From the NCBI RefSeq assembly GCF_002573715.1, contig NZ_PDHM01000012.1, positions 692,791-756,790 on the forward strand: a stretch of DNA of 64,000 nucleotides. The letters are read 5' to 3'. This stretch comes from Paenibacillus sp. EZ-K15 (GTDB lineage: Bacteria; Bacillota; Bacilli; Paenibacillales; Paenibacillaceae). The translations under genes and the position numbers were made by a program. Every line of letters begins with the position of its first letter. The first letter of the stretch is position 1. The notes beneath the pieces were generated by a model. That model was not told the origin of the DNA. It was given only the letters and a program-made list of their open reading frames with translations, and did no database searches. Of the stretch, positions 8,646 through 17,614 are shown piece after piece.

Positions 8646-9620
8646 ATGAAACGATTTGACATATTCGGAACATTAAAAAAAGATATGGACGTTATCGAGA
8701 AGGAACTCTATCTCAGCGTCGAGGGCGACAGCCCCGAGCTGACAGAGACTTCCTTGCATCTGCTTAGAGCAGGAGGCAAGCGGCTCCGCCCTGTTTTTGT
8801 ACTGATGGGCGGTAAGTTCGGCGACTATGACATTGACAAGCTGAAACATGTGGCCGTGCCGCTTGAGATGATTCACAGCGCATCGCTCGTTCACGATGAC
8901 GTGATCGATGATGCGGACACGCGGCGCGGCAAGCCAACGGTAAAAGCGAAATGGGACAACCGGATTGCCATGTATACCGGCGACTATATTTACGGCAAGG
9001 CGCTGGAGCTGACGACCCACCTGAAGCAGCCAGAGATTCATCAGATTCTCGCCAAGGCCATGGTTGAAATGTCCATCGGCGAAATGGAGCAGATTCGCGA
9101 TTTCTTTAATACCGATCAAGACGTCAGAAGATACCTTCTTCGCATTCGCCGCAAGACGTCGCTCTTGATCGCCGTCAGCTGCCAGCTCGGAGCACTGGCT
9201 GCGGATGCGGACCGCAGAGTCGCAAACAGCCTGTATCGATTCGGATATAACGTCGGCATGGCCTTTCAGATTCAAGACGATCTTCTGGATCTATGCGGGA
9301 CGGAGAAGCAGATTGGCAAGCCGCCGGGGAGCGATATGAGGCAGGGAAATATTACGCTGCCCGTTATATTTGCGCTCGAAGATAGCAAACGGAGGGAGCC
9401 GCTGCTGCAAGAGCTGGATCGAATTCATACACTGAATGGTCAGTGTGATGTGACTGACGCTGTGAAGCTTGTAACCTCTAGCGATGGTATATCGAGATCT
9501 GAGGCACTAGCTGATCGGTATATCCGTAAAGCATTGGACGCATTGGATACTTTGCCTGACATCAAGACCAAAAAACAGCTTAGAGATATCGCAAATTTTA
9601 TTACGAAGCGGTCATATTAG
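8646..9620 (+). CDS. hepT: Heptaprenyl diphosphate synthase component II
   Basis: Catalytic subunit of heptaprenyl diphosphate synthase; condenses isopentenyl units onto an allylic primer. The 324-residue product carries GGKRLRPVF, the first aspartate-rich motif HDDVIDDAD (about 84-92), the adjacent RRGKPTVKAKWDNRIAMYTGDY block and the second motif QIQDDLLD (about 209-216). I chose ATG 8646 (GGGTG just upstream); ATG 8634 is an alternative. In Bacillus hepT directly follows menG; here ubiA and ubiX plus a 190-base gap intervene. Confidence 0.93.
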   Translation: MKRFDIFGTLKKDMDVIEKELYLSVEGDSPELTETSLHLLRAGGKRLRPVFVLMGGKFGDYDIDKLKHVAVPLEMIHSASLVHDDVIDDADTRRGKPTVKAKWDNRIAMYTGDYIYGKALELTTHLKQPEIHQILAKAMVEMSIGEMEQIRDFFNTDQDVRRYLLRIRRKTSLLIAVSCQLGALAADADRRVANSLYRFGYNVGMAFQIQDDLLDLCGTEKQIGKPPGSDMRQGNITLPVIFALEDSKRREPLLQELDRIHTLNGQCDVTDAVKLVTSSDGISRSEALADRYIRKALDALDTLPDIKTKKQLRDIANFITKRSY

Positions 9621-9722
9621 CCTTAACCATGAGGTTGCTTTCTGTTAAAATACGGGTACAAACATGTAACATCACCTGAGCATGGAATGATTGTTCAATA
9701 TCCTAGAATGAGGGGAAGCGTG

Positions 9723-10175
9723 ATGAGGCCAATGGAACGTACTTTTTTAATGATTAAACCGGATGGTGTACAGCGTGGGCTGATCGGCCGAATCGTCGGC
9801 CGTTTGGAGGATAAAGGATTCAAGCTGGTTGCAGGCAAGTTCCTGCAGATTTCAGACGAGCAGGCCAAGCGCCATTATGCGGAACATGAAGGCAAAGATT
9901 TTTTTGAAAACCTGGTTGGGTTTATAACGTCCGGACCGGTGTTTGCGATGGTGTGGGAAGGGGACGACATTATAGCTTTGTCCCGCCAAGTGATCGGCAA
10001 AACGAATGTGAAGGATGCGCTGCCCGGGACGATTCGTGGGGATTTTTCAGCCCATACACCGCACAATCTGATTCATGGATCGGATTCACCGGAGAGTGCG
10101 CAACGCGAAATTGCCAATTTCTTTGAAGAGAAGGAATTGGTTGAATATAACAAGACGCTGTCCCCTTGGCTGTAA
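9723..10175 (+). CDS. ndk: Nucleoside diphosphate kinase
   Basis: Exchanges the gamma phosphate among nucleoside triphosphates through a phosphohistidine. About 150 residues, family-typical. [19 protein letters not shown] at the start and the active-site block [17 protein letters not shown] with the catalytic His are intact. ATG 9723 lies seven bases after AGGGGA; ATG 9732 (MERTF) is the alternative. It lies between hepT and cheR as in Bacillus. Confidence 0.96.
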   Translation: MRPMERTFLMIKPDGVQRGLIGRIVGRLEDKGFKLVAGKFLQISDEQAKRHYAEHEGKDFFENLVGFITSGPVFAMVWEGDDIIALSRQVIGKTNVKDALPGTIRGDFSAHTPHNLIHGSDSPESAQREIANFFEEKELVEYNKTLSPWL

Positions 10176-10215
10176 GCTAAGGAAGCGGCATAATCTGATT
10201 AAACAGGATGATACG

Positions 10216-11016
10216 ATGACGGAACATGAACCTGTGCTGGATGATCCGGATTATATAGGCTTTGTTCGCAGTATCGAACGAAGCACGGGGATCAATCTGG
10301 CAGATTATAAAGAAGCGCAGATGAAGCGAAGGCTGACAACACTGCGTTTGAAGAAGGGGTTTGAAACCTTTTCGGCCTTCTACGACGCGATGATGAAGGA
10401 CAAGCCATTATTTCATGAGTTTTTGGACCGGATGACAATTAATGTCTCGGAGTTTTGGCGCAATCCCAACCGGTGGGAAGTTCTCCGTGACAAAATATTA
10501 CCAGAGATATCCCGGCAGAATCCCGGGGTATTGAAAATATGGAGCGCCGCCTGCTCCACGGGTGAGGAGCCATATACGCTTGCCATGATACTGTCCGAAC
10601 AGAACATGCTGAGCCGTGCGCGCATCGTGGCGACAGACATTGATGATGGGGCATTACATAAAGCGAAGGAAGGCCTATATGTCGAGAGGTCATTGAAAGA
10701 TGTGCCTCCGGATGTAGCCACCCGCTATTTTAAGGAAGAAGGTTCGGTGTATCGCTTCAGTGAGCATTTGAAGAAGGAAGTAACCTTTCATAAGCAGAAT
10801 TTGCTGACGGACCGGTTTGAGACTGGATATGATCTGATTGTTTGCCGAAACGTGATGATTTATTTCACGGAAGGGGCCAAGCATAAGCTGTACCAGAAGT
10901 TTGCGTCAAGCCTGAAGCCAGGCGGATTTTTGTTTGTGGGCAGCACGGAGCAGATCTTTAATCCTGGACAATATAATCTGGAGAGCAACGAGACTTTCTT
11001 CTACCGTAAAATTTAA
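10216..11016 (+). CDS. cheR: Chemotaxis protein methyltransferase
   Basis: CheR methylates glutamates of chemoreceptors using SAM. The 266-residue product has an N-terminal helical domain and the SAM-binding core IWSAACSTGEEPYTLAM (about 109-125), the CRNVMIYF motif (about 208) and SLKPGGFLFVGSTE near the end. Open frame upstream of 10216 overlaps ndk and is not used by the family; a weak AGG site lies eight bases before the ATG. No other chemotaxis gene is here, as in B. subtilis where cheR is also in this cluster. Confidence 0.94.
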   Translation: MTEHEPVLDDPDYIGFVRSIERSTGINLADYKEAQMKRRLTTLRLKKGFETFSAFYDAMMKDKPLFHEFLDRMTINVSEFWRNPNRWEVLRDKILPEISRQNPGVLKIWSAACSTGEEPYTLAMILSEQNMLSRARIVATDIDDGALHKAKEGLYVERSLKDVPPDVATRYFKEEGSVYRFSEHLKKEVTFHKQNLLTDRFETGYDLIVCRNVMIYFTEGAKHKLYQKFASSLKPGGFLFVGSTEQIFNPGQYNLESNETFFYRKI

Positions 11017-11039
11017 TAGAAATGGCTATCATAACGCAT

Positions 11040-11076
11040 AAGCGCTTTTCAATCCGGAGGATGAGAGGCGCTTTTG
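11040..11076 (+). terminator. Terminator after cheR
   Basis: AAGCGC...GCGCTT extended inward by G-U-containing pairs and ATCC/GGAT around a GGA loop, followed by TTTT. It separates cheR from the aro-trp cluster. Confidence 0.75.
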
Positions 11077-11093
11077 CTTGTCCTGCGGCATTC

Positions 11094-11122
11094 TTGTCAA
11101 AGCGTTAGACCTATACTATAAT
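11094..11122 (+). promoter_or_regulatory. Sigma-A promoter of aroC-aroB-aroH
   Basis: TTGTCA (11094-11099), 17-base spacer, perfect TATAAT (11117-11122). The start would be near 11129, about 58 bases before aroC. Confidence 0.8.
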
Positions 11123-11186
11123 GAGCAGAAGATATTTACGGAGTTTAGCGGTTTAACGCTTAAAAGTTTAAAGGGGGAAAAGCATC

Positions 11187-12356
11187 ATGAGCTTACGCTT
11201 TTTAACTGCTGGGGAAACACACGGTCCTCAGTTGACTACCATAATCGAAGGACTTCCAAGCAATTTGGAGCTTGATTTCGAAGCATTGAACTTTCAGCTT
11301 CATCGGAGACAGAAGGGGTATGGCCGGGGACGCCGCATGCAGATCGAGAAGGATACCGCGCAAATCCTTGGGGGTGTGCGTCACGGATATACAACGGGTG
11401 CGCCAATCGCGTTGGTCGTGCAGAATAACGACTGGAAGCATTGGCAGAACATTATGAACGTGGAGCCGATTGAAGGCAACGACGAGGTGAAAAGACGGGT
11501 GCACCGCCCAAGACCGGGGCATGCTGACTTGAACGGCGGTTTGAAGTACAACCTGAAGGATCTGCGTAATGTGCTGGAACGCTCCAGTGCCCGTGAAACC
11601 ACAGTCCGCGTAGCGGTTGGCGCTATCGCCAGACAATTCCTGGCACAATTCGGCGTCAAAGTGGCAGGCCAGGTCATCCGGATTGGCGAGATCGAAGCTC
11701 CCCCGCATAATCTTTCGATTGATGAGCTGATCGAGCGTACGGAAGCCTCCTCGGTTCGCGTGGTGGATGAAGAGACGGAGAAGAAGATGGAAGCCTACAT
11801 AGATCAGATCAAAAAAGAAGGCGACTCCATTGGCGGCATCGTGGAATGTATCATCGAAGGCTTGCCGGTCGGACTGGGCAGTCATGTCCAATATGACCGC
11901 AAGCTGGATGGCCGCATCGCACAAGGCGTGATGTCGATCAATGCCTTTAAAGGTGTTGAGGTCGGCATCGGATTTGAAGCAGGCGAACTGCCCGGTTCCA
12001 AGGTGCATGACGAGATTATGTACAGTGAAGAGCGCGGATACTACCGCGCAACCAATCGCCTAGGCGGATTTGAAGGCGGGATGACCAACGGCATGCCGAT
12101 CGTTGTTCGCGGCGTCATGAAGCCGATTCCAACGCTGTACAAGCCGCTTCAAAGCGTGGATATCGATACGAAGGAAGCTTTCGCGGCGCAGGTTGAACGC
12201 TCGGATGCCTGTGCGGTTCCCGCAGCCAGCGTTGTTATGGAGCATGTGGTGACCTGGGAGGTAGCGAAGGCGTTTCTTGAGAAGTTTGGCGGTGATTCGA
12301 TGGAAGAAATTCATGCGAATTACCAGAACTACCTGAAGCAGCTGGAGAACTACTGA
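11187..12356 (+). CDS. aroC: Chorismate synthase
   Basis: Last step of the shikimate pathway: converts EPSP to chorismate using reduced FMN (called aroF in B. subtilis). 389 residues, usual length. Family signatures are present: [16 protein letters not shown] at the start, [15 protein letters not shown] (about 38-52), the [11 protein letters not shown] motif (about 107-117) and [23 protein letters not shown] precedes the ATG. aroB follows after one base, so the two are co-translated. Confidence 0.97.
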   Translation: MSLRFLTAGETHGPQLTTIIEGLPSNLELDFEALNFQLHRRQKGYGRGRRMQIEKDTAQILGGVRHGYTTGAPIALVVQNNDWKHWQNIMNVEPIEGNDEVKRRVHRPRPGHADLNGGLKYNLKDLRNVLERSSARETTVRVAVGAIARQFLAQFGVKVAGQVIRIGEIEAPPHNLSIDELIERTEASSVRVVDEETEKKMEAYIDQIKKEGDSIGGIVECIIEGLPVGLGSHVQYDRKLDGRIAQGVMSINAFKGVEVGIGFEAGELPGSKVHDEIMYSEERGYYRATNRLGGFEGGMTNGMPIVVRGVMKPIPTLYKPLQSVDIDTKEAFAAQVERSDACAVPAASVVMEHVVTWEVAKAFLEKFGGDSMEEIHANYQNYLKQLENY

Positions 12357-12357
12357 T

Positions 12358-13452
12358 ATGAGAACACTTCAGGTGGAGCTGGGAGAGCGTTCATATCCGA
12401 TTTATATCGGAGCTGGGATTTTGGATACGATTGGTGAGTTAAGCATGAAGCATGGAATTACACGCAAGAGCCCGCATTTGATCGTAACGGATGATAAAGT
12501 GGCGCCTCATTATTTGTCTCAAGTGGAAGAGCAGTTAAAGTCGGAAGGATATACGGTTATTTCTCACATTGTCCCTTCCGGTGAATCCTCCAAATCGCTT
12601 CAGGTCTATGAAGAGGTAATGACGACAGCGATCAACGGTAAACTGGACCGCAGCTCGGCAGTATTTGCGCTGGGCGGAGGCGTTGTAGGTGATTTGGCTG
12701 GATTCGTCGCGGCAACGTACATGCGCGGCGTGACATTTGTCCAGATCCCGACTACTATCCTGGCCCATGACAGCAGCGTCGGCGGCAAAGTGGCGGTCAA
12801 CCATCCGTTAGCTAAAAATATGATCGGCGCGTTCCATCAACCCGTCATGGTGGTTTACGATGTGAATACGCTGATGTCTTTGCCTCCGCGTGAGGTATCT
12901 TCTGGTCTTGCGGAAATGGTGAAGCATGGCTTGATCCTGGACCGTGATTTTGCCTATTGGTGCCGGGAGAACGGATCGAAGCTGCTGAGCCTCGATCCCG
13001 ATACATTGATATACGGCCTGGAGCGCGGATGTGCGATCAAGGCGAACGTAGTATCCCAGGATGAGCGGGAAGGTGGTTTGCGTGCCATCCTTAATCTGGG
13101 GCATACCATCGGCCATGCCATTGAAGCCGTTGGCGGCTACGGACGCTTCTTGCACGGTGAGGCGATTGCAATCGGAATGGCGGGCTCGGCCCGCCTTGCA
13201 GAAAAGCTTGGCAGATCTGCGGATCTGCACAACGAGACAGTGAGCATGCTGAAGGCGGTGAATCTGCCGGTAATCTTGCCAGGTGACGTCTCGGTTGAGC
13301 GGATTATGGATGCGATGCAGCACGATAAAAAGTTCGCCGAGGGGAATATGGTATTTATCGTACCGGAATCCATCGGCTCCGTTAGCATCGTTAAGGATGT
13401 ACCGGTAGAAGCTGTTCGAACTGTGGTTGAACAGTTGAAGGGAGAGGGATAG
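12358..13452 (+). CDS. aroB: 3-dehydroquinate synthase
   Basis: NAD- and metal-dependent enzyme that cyclises DAHP to 3-dehydroquinate. 364 residues. Visible motifs are GGGVVGDLAGFVAATYMRG (about 104-122), the QIPTTILAHDSSVGGKVAVN block with catalytic/substrate lysine, and metal-binding histidines in EMVKHGLI, GHTIGHAIE and LHGEA. Located one base after the aroC stop. Confidence 0.97.
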   Translation: MRTLQVELGERSYPIYIGAGILDTIGELSMKHGITRKSPHLIVTDDKVAPHYLSQVEEQLKSEGYTVISHIVPSGESSKSLQVYEEVMTTAINGKLDRSSAVFALGGGVVGDLAGFVAATYMRGVTFVQIPTTILAHDSSVGGKVAVNHPLAKNMIGAFHQPVMVVYDVNTLMSLPPREVSSGLAEMVKHGLILDRDFAYWCRENGSKLLSLDPDTLIYGLERGCAIKANVVSQDEREGGLRAILNLGHTIGHAIEAVGGYGRFLHGEAIAIGMAGSARLAEKLGRSADLHNETVSMLKAVNLPVILPGDVSVERIMDAMQHDKKFAEGNMVFIVPESIGSVSIVKDVPVEAVRTVVEQLKGEG

Positions 13453-13455
13453 TTC

Positions 13456-13830
13456 ATGATGAATCGGGGAATCCGGGGGGCGACAACCGTCACCCGTAAC
13501 GATGAGCAGGAAATTGTACAGGAAACGCTGCGGCTGCTTGAAGAGATGGTGAGACGCAACGAGCTCCAGCCGGAGTATATCAGCAACATATGGATTACGA
13601 TGACACAGGATCTGGATGCGACGTTTCCAGCCAAAGCGATACGCCAGCTGGAGGGCTGGGATCTCGTCCCTTTAATGTGTTCGGTTGAAATACCGGTTCA
13701 AGGCAGTCTGCCGCGCTGCATCCGGTTTATGGTGCAGGTCAATACGGACAAAAGCCAGAGCGAGATCAAGCATGTGTATTTGAACGAAGCCAAGCGGCTG
13801 CGTCCGGATTTATCAGGCTCCAACGCTTGA
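13456..13830 (+). CDS. aroH: Chorismate mutase, AroH class
   Basis: Converts chorismate to prephenate at the tyrosine/phenylalanine branch. The 124-residue monofunctional product matches the B. subtilis AroH fold: start MNRGIRGATTVTRND with the active-site Arg, and the PRCIRFMVQVN strand with the second key Arg. It follows aroB by three bases, so aroC-aroB-aroH is one operon; the trp operon has its own promoter 16 bases after the aroH stop. Confidence 0.95.
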   Translation: MMNRGIRGATTVTRNDEQEIVQETLRLLEEMVRRNELQPEYISNIWITMTQDLDATFPAKAIRQLEGWDLVPLMCSVEIPVQGSLPRCIRFMVQVNTDKSQSEIKHVYLNEAKRLRPDLSGSNA

Positions 13831-13845
13831 TGTTGAAATTTAGGG

Positions 13846-13875
13846 TTGCAGTAACACGGCATCATCCTGTATAGT
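13846..13875 (+). promoter_or_regulatory. Sigma-A promoter of the trp operon
   Basis: TTGCAG (13846-13851) and TATAGT (13870-13875), 18-base spacer. Transcription would start near 13882, placing the TRAP triplets at the 5' end of the leader. Confidence 0.6.
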
Positions 13876-13885
13876 GATATCAGAA

Positions 13886-13945
13886 TAGCTGAGTAGAGTT
13901 AGGTTTTACAGATGAGTTGAGTTGAGAAGAGCTGAGGCATTTTAG
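13886..13945 (+). promoter_or_regulatory. TRAP binding site of the trp leader
   Basis: Ten GAG/TAG triplets lie in 60 bases: TAG 13886, GAG 13891, GAG 13896, TAG 13900, GAG 13914, 13919, 13924, 13929, 13934 and TAG 13943. Two blocks show strict five-base periodicity, the spacing at which TRAP subunits read RNA. The triplets at 13891-13902 overlap the 5' arm of a possible antiterminator (13892-13905), so binding of tryptophan-loaded TRAP would favour the terminator at 14129-14155. Confidence 0.9.
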
Positions 13946-13983
13946 GCAATAACATAATCGGGATTAAGGATGAACTTGATTTC

Positions 13984-14064
13984 ATGATGAATAGTACAGC
14001 ACGTTCACACGGCTGGTTACAAGCCTATTTCTTGTATCCGTCTAAGGAACAACAGCCGCTGTAG
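13984..14064 (+). CDS. Possible 26-residue leader ORF in the trp leader
   Basis: ATG ATG opens a frame of 26 codons rich in aromatic codons, with one Trp codon (TGG at 14014-14016), two Tyr and one Phe, ending TAG at 14062-14064, between the TRAP site and the attenuator. AAGGA lies 13 bases upstream of the first ATG, a long spacing, so translation is uncertain. It could be fortuitous, or translation could affect leader folding. No homolog is known to me. Confidence 0.3.
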   Translation: MMNSTARSHGWLQAYFLYPSKEQQPL

Positions 14065-14128
14065 TTTGTCGTTGAATAGTTGGAATTCCTTGACCGCGCT
14101 CTTTTTTCATAGACTTATTCTGAACGTT

Positions 14129-14155
14129 AACCTCTACTTCGGTAGAGGTTTTTTT
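14129..14155 (+). terminator. Trp attenuator terminator
   Basis: AACCTCTAC (14129-14137), TTCG loop, GTAGAGGTT (14142-14150), seven Ts. Its 5' arm AACCTCTACT can alternatively pair with AGTAGA(gtta)GGTT at 13892-13905, ten pairs with a four-base bulge, inside the TRAP site. The leader from the likely start to the terminator is about 270 bases, longer than the B. subtilis one. Confidence 0.85.
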
Positions 14156-14186
14156 GTTGTATACCATCAATTAAGGAGGGATTGAC

Positions 14187-15740
14187 ATGGCGAATCCATC
14201 AATGGAGCAAGTGGTGGCTATGGCAGGTGAATATAACCTGATTCCGGTAGCGATCAGACTGTTAGCCGACATGGAAACCCCGATTCGCATTTTTCAGCGG
14301 TATGCGGAACGGAAGCGGGCATTTTTACTTGAAAGCGTTGAGGGTGGAGTACAGTGGGCACGGTATTCGTTTATCGGAACAGACCCCTTCTTAATGATTA
14401 CGGGTAAAAAAGGCAAGATCGAAATTGAAAGGAACGGAGAGCGTTCCCTGCTGAAAGGAAAGCCTGTCGAGGAGTTAAAGGCGCTGCTGCGAACGTACCG
14501 CAGCCCGCAGCTGAAGGAGATGCCACCTTTTACCGGAGGGGCTATCGGATTTTTCGGATATGACTTGCTCCAATATTATGAGAAGCTTCCGGCACATGCG
14601 ATGGACGATCTCGGAATGGATGATATCCGGTTCATGTTTTGCGATCAAGTCATTGTCTTCGACCATGTGAAACAGCAGATCATGCTGGTTGGCAACGTAC
14701 ACGTGAAACCGGGTGATTCGGACGAAAACATTCGGCAAAGCTATCGGGATGTATGCCGCACCTTGGAAGCAGCAGCCGAGCAGCTGCAAGAGCAGGGACC
14801 GCGGGAGAACGTGAACTCCAAAGGCATTCCGGCGGATGTTGATATGGGAGACATTAAATCCAATATGACAAAAGAGAAGTACCTCTCCAATGTGGAGCAA
14901 GCGAAGGAATACATTCGCGCAGGGGACATTTTTCAGGTGGTATTGTCCCAGCGCTTCCATATTGAGACCGAAGTATCGCCGCTTCACGTATACCGGGTGC
15001 TGAGAACGCTGAATCCTTCGCCATATATGTATTACCTCAAAATGGACGACGACATTATCGTAGGAACCTCCCCGGAAGCCCTGGTGAAGGTGGATGGACG
15101 AAGATTGGAAACTAGACCGATTGCAGGCACCAGGCCTAGAGGCAGCGATGAGGCCGAAGACCAGGCGCTGGCCGATGATCTGCTGCAGGACGAGAAGGAA
15201 CGCGCCGAGCATTTGATGCTGGTGGATCTGGGGCGTAATGACCTGGGCCGTGTGTCAGAGTTCGGCACGGTGAAGTGCGACACGTTCATGGAGATTGAAA
15301 AATACTCCCATGTGATGCATATGGTATCCAGCGTTTCAGGTCAGCTGAGTGAGGATAAGGATTTCTTCGATGCTTTTCTGTCCTGCTTGCCGGCAGGAAC
15401 AGTATCCGGTGCTCCGAAACTAAGGGCCATGGAAATTATTGCGGAGCTAGAGCGGGAGGCCAGAGGCGCGTATGCCGGGGCCATCGGTTATCTCGGCTTT
15501 GGCGGCAATATGGATTCCTGCATTACGATCCGTACGATCATTTTCCGTCAGGGCAAAGCTTATGTTCAGGCGGGGGCAGGCATCGTATGGGACTCCGTAC
15601 CGGAGAAGGAATATGAAGAAACCGTCAACAAAGCCAAAGGGATGCTGAAGGCGATCCGCGTCGCTGAAGCGATGTTCCCGTCCAGCACGGATGCTAACGA
15701 TTTAATTAATCAGGATTATCTGTACCAATACACACCTTAA
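14187..15740 (+). CDS. trpE: Anthranilate synthase component I
   Basis: Converts chorismate to anthranilate with ammonia supplied by the glutamine amidotransferase TrpG. 517 residues. The N-terminal domain contains the LLES tryptophan feedback site (about 47-50). The chorismate-binding domain shows GDIFQVVLSQRF, IAGTRPRG, LMLVDLGRNDLGRV and GTVSGAPKLRAMEI. AAGGAGGG precedes the ATG. No trpG is in the operon; as in B. subtilis a shared PabA/TrpG elsewhere is probably used. First gene after the TRAP-controlled leader. Confidence 0.97.
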   Translation: MANPSMEQVVAMAGEYNLIPVAIRLLADMETPIRIFQRYAERKRAFLLESVEGGVQWARYSFIGTDPFLMITGKKGKIEIERNGERSLLKGKPVEELKALLRTYRSPQLKEMPPFTGGAIGFFGYDLLQYYEKLPAHAMDDLGMDDIRFMFCDQVIVFDHVKQQIMLVGNVHVKPGDSDENIRQSYRDVCRTLEAAAEQLQEQGPRENVNSKGIPADVDMGDIKSNMTKEKYLSNVEQAKEYIRAGDIFQVVLSQRFHIETEVSPLHVYRVLRTLNPSPYMYYLKMDDDIIVGTSPEALVKVDGRRLETRPIAGTRPRGSDEAEDQALADDLLQDEKERAEHLMLVDLGRNDLGRVSEFGTVKCDTFMEIEKYSHVMHMVSSVSGQLSEDKDFFDAFLSCLPAGTVSGAPKLRAMEIIAELEREARGAYAGAIGYLGFGGNMDSCITIRTIIFRQGKAYVQAGAGIVWDSVPEKEYEETVNKAKGMLKAIRVAEAMFPSSTDANDLINQDYLYQYTP

Positions 15741-15759
15741 ACCGAAGGAGGAGAACGTA

Positions 15760-16800
15760 ATGAACGTCATGGAAACGATGCAATCCAGCCTTACGAAGCT
15801 GATTCAAGGTCATGATTTGAGCCGGGACGAAGCACGCGGGGTCATGCAGTCCATTATGGAAGGCCAGGCAACCCATTCTCAAATCGGGGCGCTGCTTACT
15901 GCCCTGAGAATGAAGGGGGAGACAGTTGAAGAGATCACCGGCTTCGCCGAGGCGATGCGTGGTGCGGGCGGGCGCGTCGTTACCGAGCGGAACCAGCTGC
16001 TGGATACATGCGGCACAGGAGGATCCGGGATTCACAAGTTTAACATTTCTACCGTATCCGCCATTATCTCCTCCTCGGTTTCGGTCAGAGTGGCCAAACA
16101 CGGCAACCGCTCGGCATCTGGAAGAGCGGGCAGCGCCGATGTGCTGGAAGCGCTGGGCGTGAATATCCACTTGACGGCAGAGCAAGCGACAGCCTGTCTG
16201 AATGATATCGGAATCTGTTTCCTGTTTGCCCAGATCTATCATCCATCGATGAAATATGCGGCAGGTCCTCGCAAAGAGCTCGGGGTTCGAACCGTATTTA
16301 ACATGCTGGGGCCTTTGACAAATCCGGCGGGCGCAGATCGGCAGATGCTCGGGATATACGACATGAACAAAACGGAAACCATCGCACAGGTGCTCAAGGA
16401 GCTTGGCTTAAAGCGTGCCATGGTGGTGACCAGCCATGATGGTTTGGATGAAATCAGCATCTCCGCGCCTACGCGAGTCTCCGAGCTCCGTGGCGGAGAA
16501 GTCCGTACTTATGATATTCATCCGCATGATCTGGGACTGTCAGTTCATCCGATGAGCGATATTCTGGGCGGTGATGCCAAAGAGAACGCAGCCATTATCG
16601 GATCGGTGCTGCGTGGTGAGCGCAGTGCTTATCGGGATATCGTGCTTGCTAATGCCGGTGCCTGCATCTATGTGTCTGGGCTTGCGGATAGTTTGGCCGA
16701 AGGTGTGCAGCGCGCAGCGGGAGCCATCGATTCAGGGCTGGCTCAGTCTAAGCTGGAGCAGCTGATCTCAAGAACGGGGGAAATGAGTTATGTATCTTGA
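15760..16800 (+). CDS. trpD: Anthranilate phosphoribosyltransferase
   Basis: Joins anthranilate to PRPP. 346 residues; the PRPP-binding CGTGGSGIHKFNIST (about 84-98), KHGNRSASGRAGSADVLEA (about 110-128) and the anthranilate-site region HPSMKYAAGPRKELGVRT are clear. GAAGGAGGAG precedes the ATG. Its 3' end overlaps trpC by 11 bases. Confidence 0.97.
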   Translation: MNVMETMQSSLTKLIQGHDLSRDEARGVMQSIMEGQATHSQIGALLTALRMKGETVEEITGFAEAMRGAGGRVVTERNQLLDTCGTGGSGIHKFNISTVSAIISSSVSVRVAKHGNRSASGRAGSADVLEALGVNIHLTAEQATACLNDIGICFLFAQIYHPSMKYAAGPRKELGVRTVFNMLGPLTNPAGADRQMLGIYDMNKTETIAQVLKELGLKRAMVVTSHDGLDEISISAPTRVSELRGGEVRTYDIHPHDLGLSVHPMSDILGGDAKENAAIIGSVLRGERSAYRDIVLANAGACIYVSGLADSLAEGVQRAAGAIDSGLAQSKLEQLISRTGEMSYVS

Positions 16801-17599
16801 TCGAATAGTCGAAACGAAGCGCAGAGAGGTTGCGGAGCTGCGAGAAACATTCAGCATCTCGGAGGCCAAGAGGCAAATCGCGGATTTACCGCCGACTCTC
16901 GGTTTTGAGAAGGCGTTGTCCACGGGGCGTAAACGCAGCATGGGATTAATCGCCGAGGTGAAGAAGGCTTCGCCGTCCAAAGGATTAATTCGTCCGGACT
17001 TTGACCCGGTTATGATCGCCAAAGCTTATGAGGCAGCCGATGCCGATTGCCTATCCGTGCTGACCGACAAGGACTATTTTCAGGGCAGTGGAGAGTATTT
17101 GAAAGCGGTAAGGGCGGCTGTCAACATTCCTTTGCTGCGCAAGGATTTTATTATCGACGAAACTCAGATTTACGAAGCGCGCCTGTTGGGTGCGGACGCG
17201 GTTCTCTTGATCGCGAGCATACTGGAGCCGCAACAGATCGCGGTGTTTATAGACATCGCCGGCTCTATTGGCTTGGATTGCCTGATTGAGGTCCATGATG
17301 GGCAGGAGCTGGAATCGGTTCTTAAGCTGGGAACAGCACAGCTTATCGGAATTAACAACCGCAATCTGCGGACCTTTGAAACATCGCTGCAGACAACGGC
17401 GGATATCGCGGCACAAGTTCCGCAGGGAGTTACGTTGATCAGCGAGAGCGGAATATCAGGCCCCGCCGATATTTCCTACTTGCATTATGTTGGGGCACAT
17501 GGTGTTCTGGTAGGGGAGCATTTCATGCGCCAGCAGGATGTGTTCCGTGCAGTAAACGATTTGATGGGACCCTTGCCGATCGCTGCAGACATAGAATAA
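16790..17599 (+). CDS. trpC: Indole-3-glycerol phosphate synthase
   Basis: Closes the indole ring (TIM barrel). 269 residues. Catalytic segments visible: EVKKASPSKG (about 54-63), LTDKDYFQGS, LRKDFIID, NNRNLRTFE and the phosphate-binding SESGI. Starts within the end of trpD, coupling translation. TrpC is separate from TrpF, as in Bacillus. Confidence 0.97.
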   Translation: MYLDRIVETKRREVAELRETFSISEAKRQIADLPPTLGFEKALSTGRKRSMGLIAEVKKASPSKGLIRPDFDPVMIAKAYEAADADCLSVLTDKDYFQGSGEYLKAVRAAVNIPLLRKDFIIDETQIYEARLLGADAVLLIASILEPQQIAVFIDIAGSIGLDCLIEVHDGQELESVLKLGTAQLIGINNRNLRTFETSLQTTADIAAQVPQGVTLISESGISGPADISYLHYVGAHGVLVGEHFMRQQDVFRAVNDLMGPLPIAADIE

Positions 17600-17614
17600 A
17601 GGGGATATTAAGTG

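Noticed and set aside
14081..14098. TGGAATTCCTTGACCGCG resembling a T-box in the trp leader
   Set aside because: The T-box core (GGGTGG.ACCGCG) is interrupted, and no stem I specifier loop is visible; the TRAP site explains control better.
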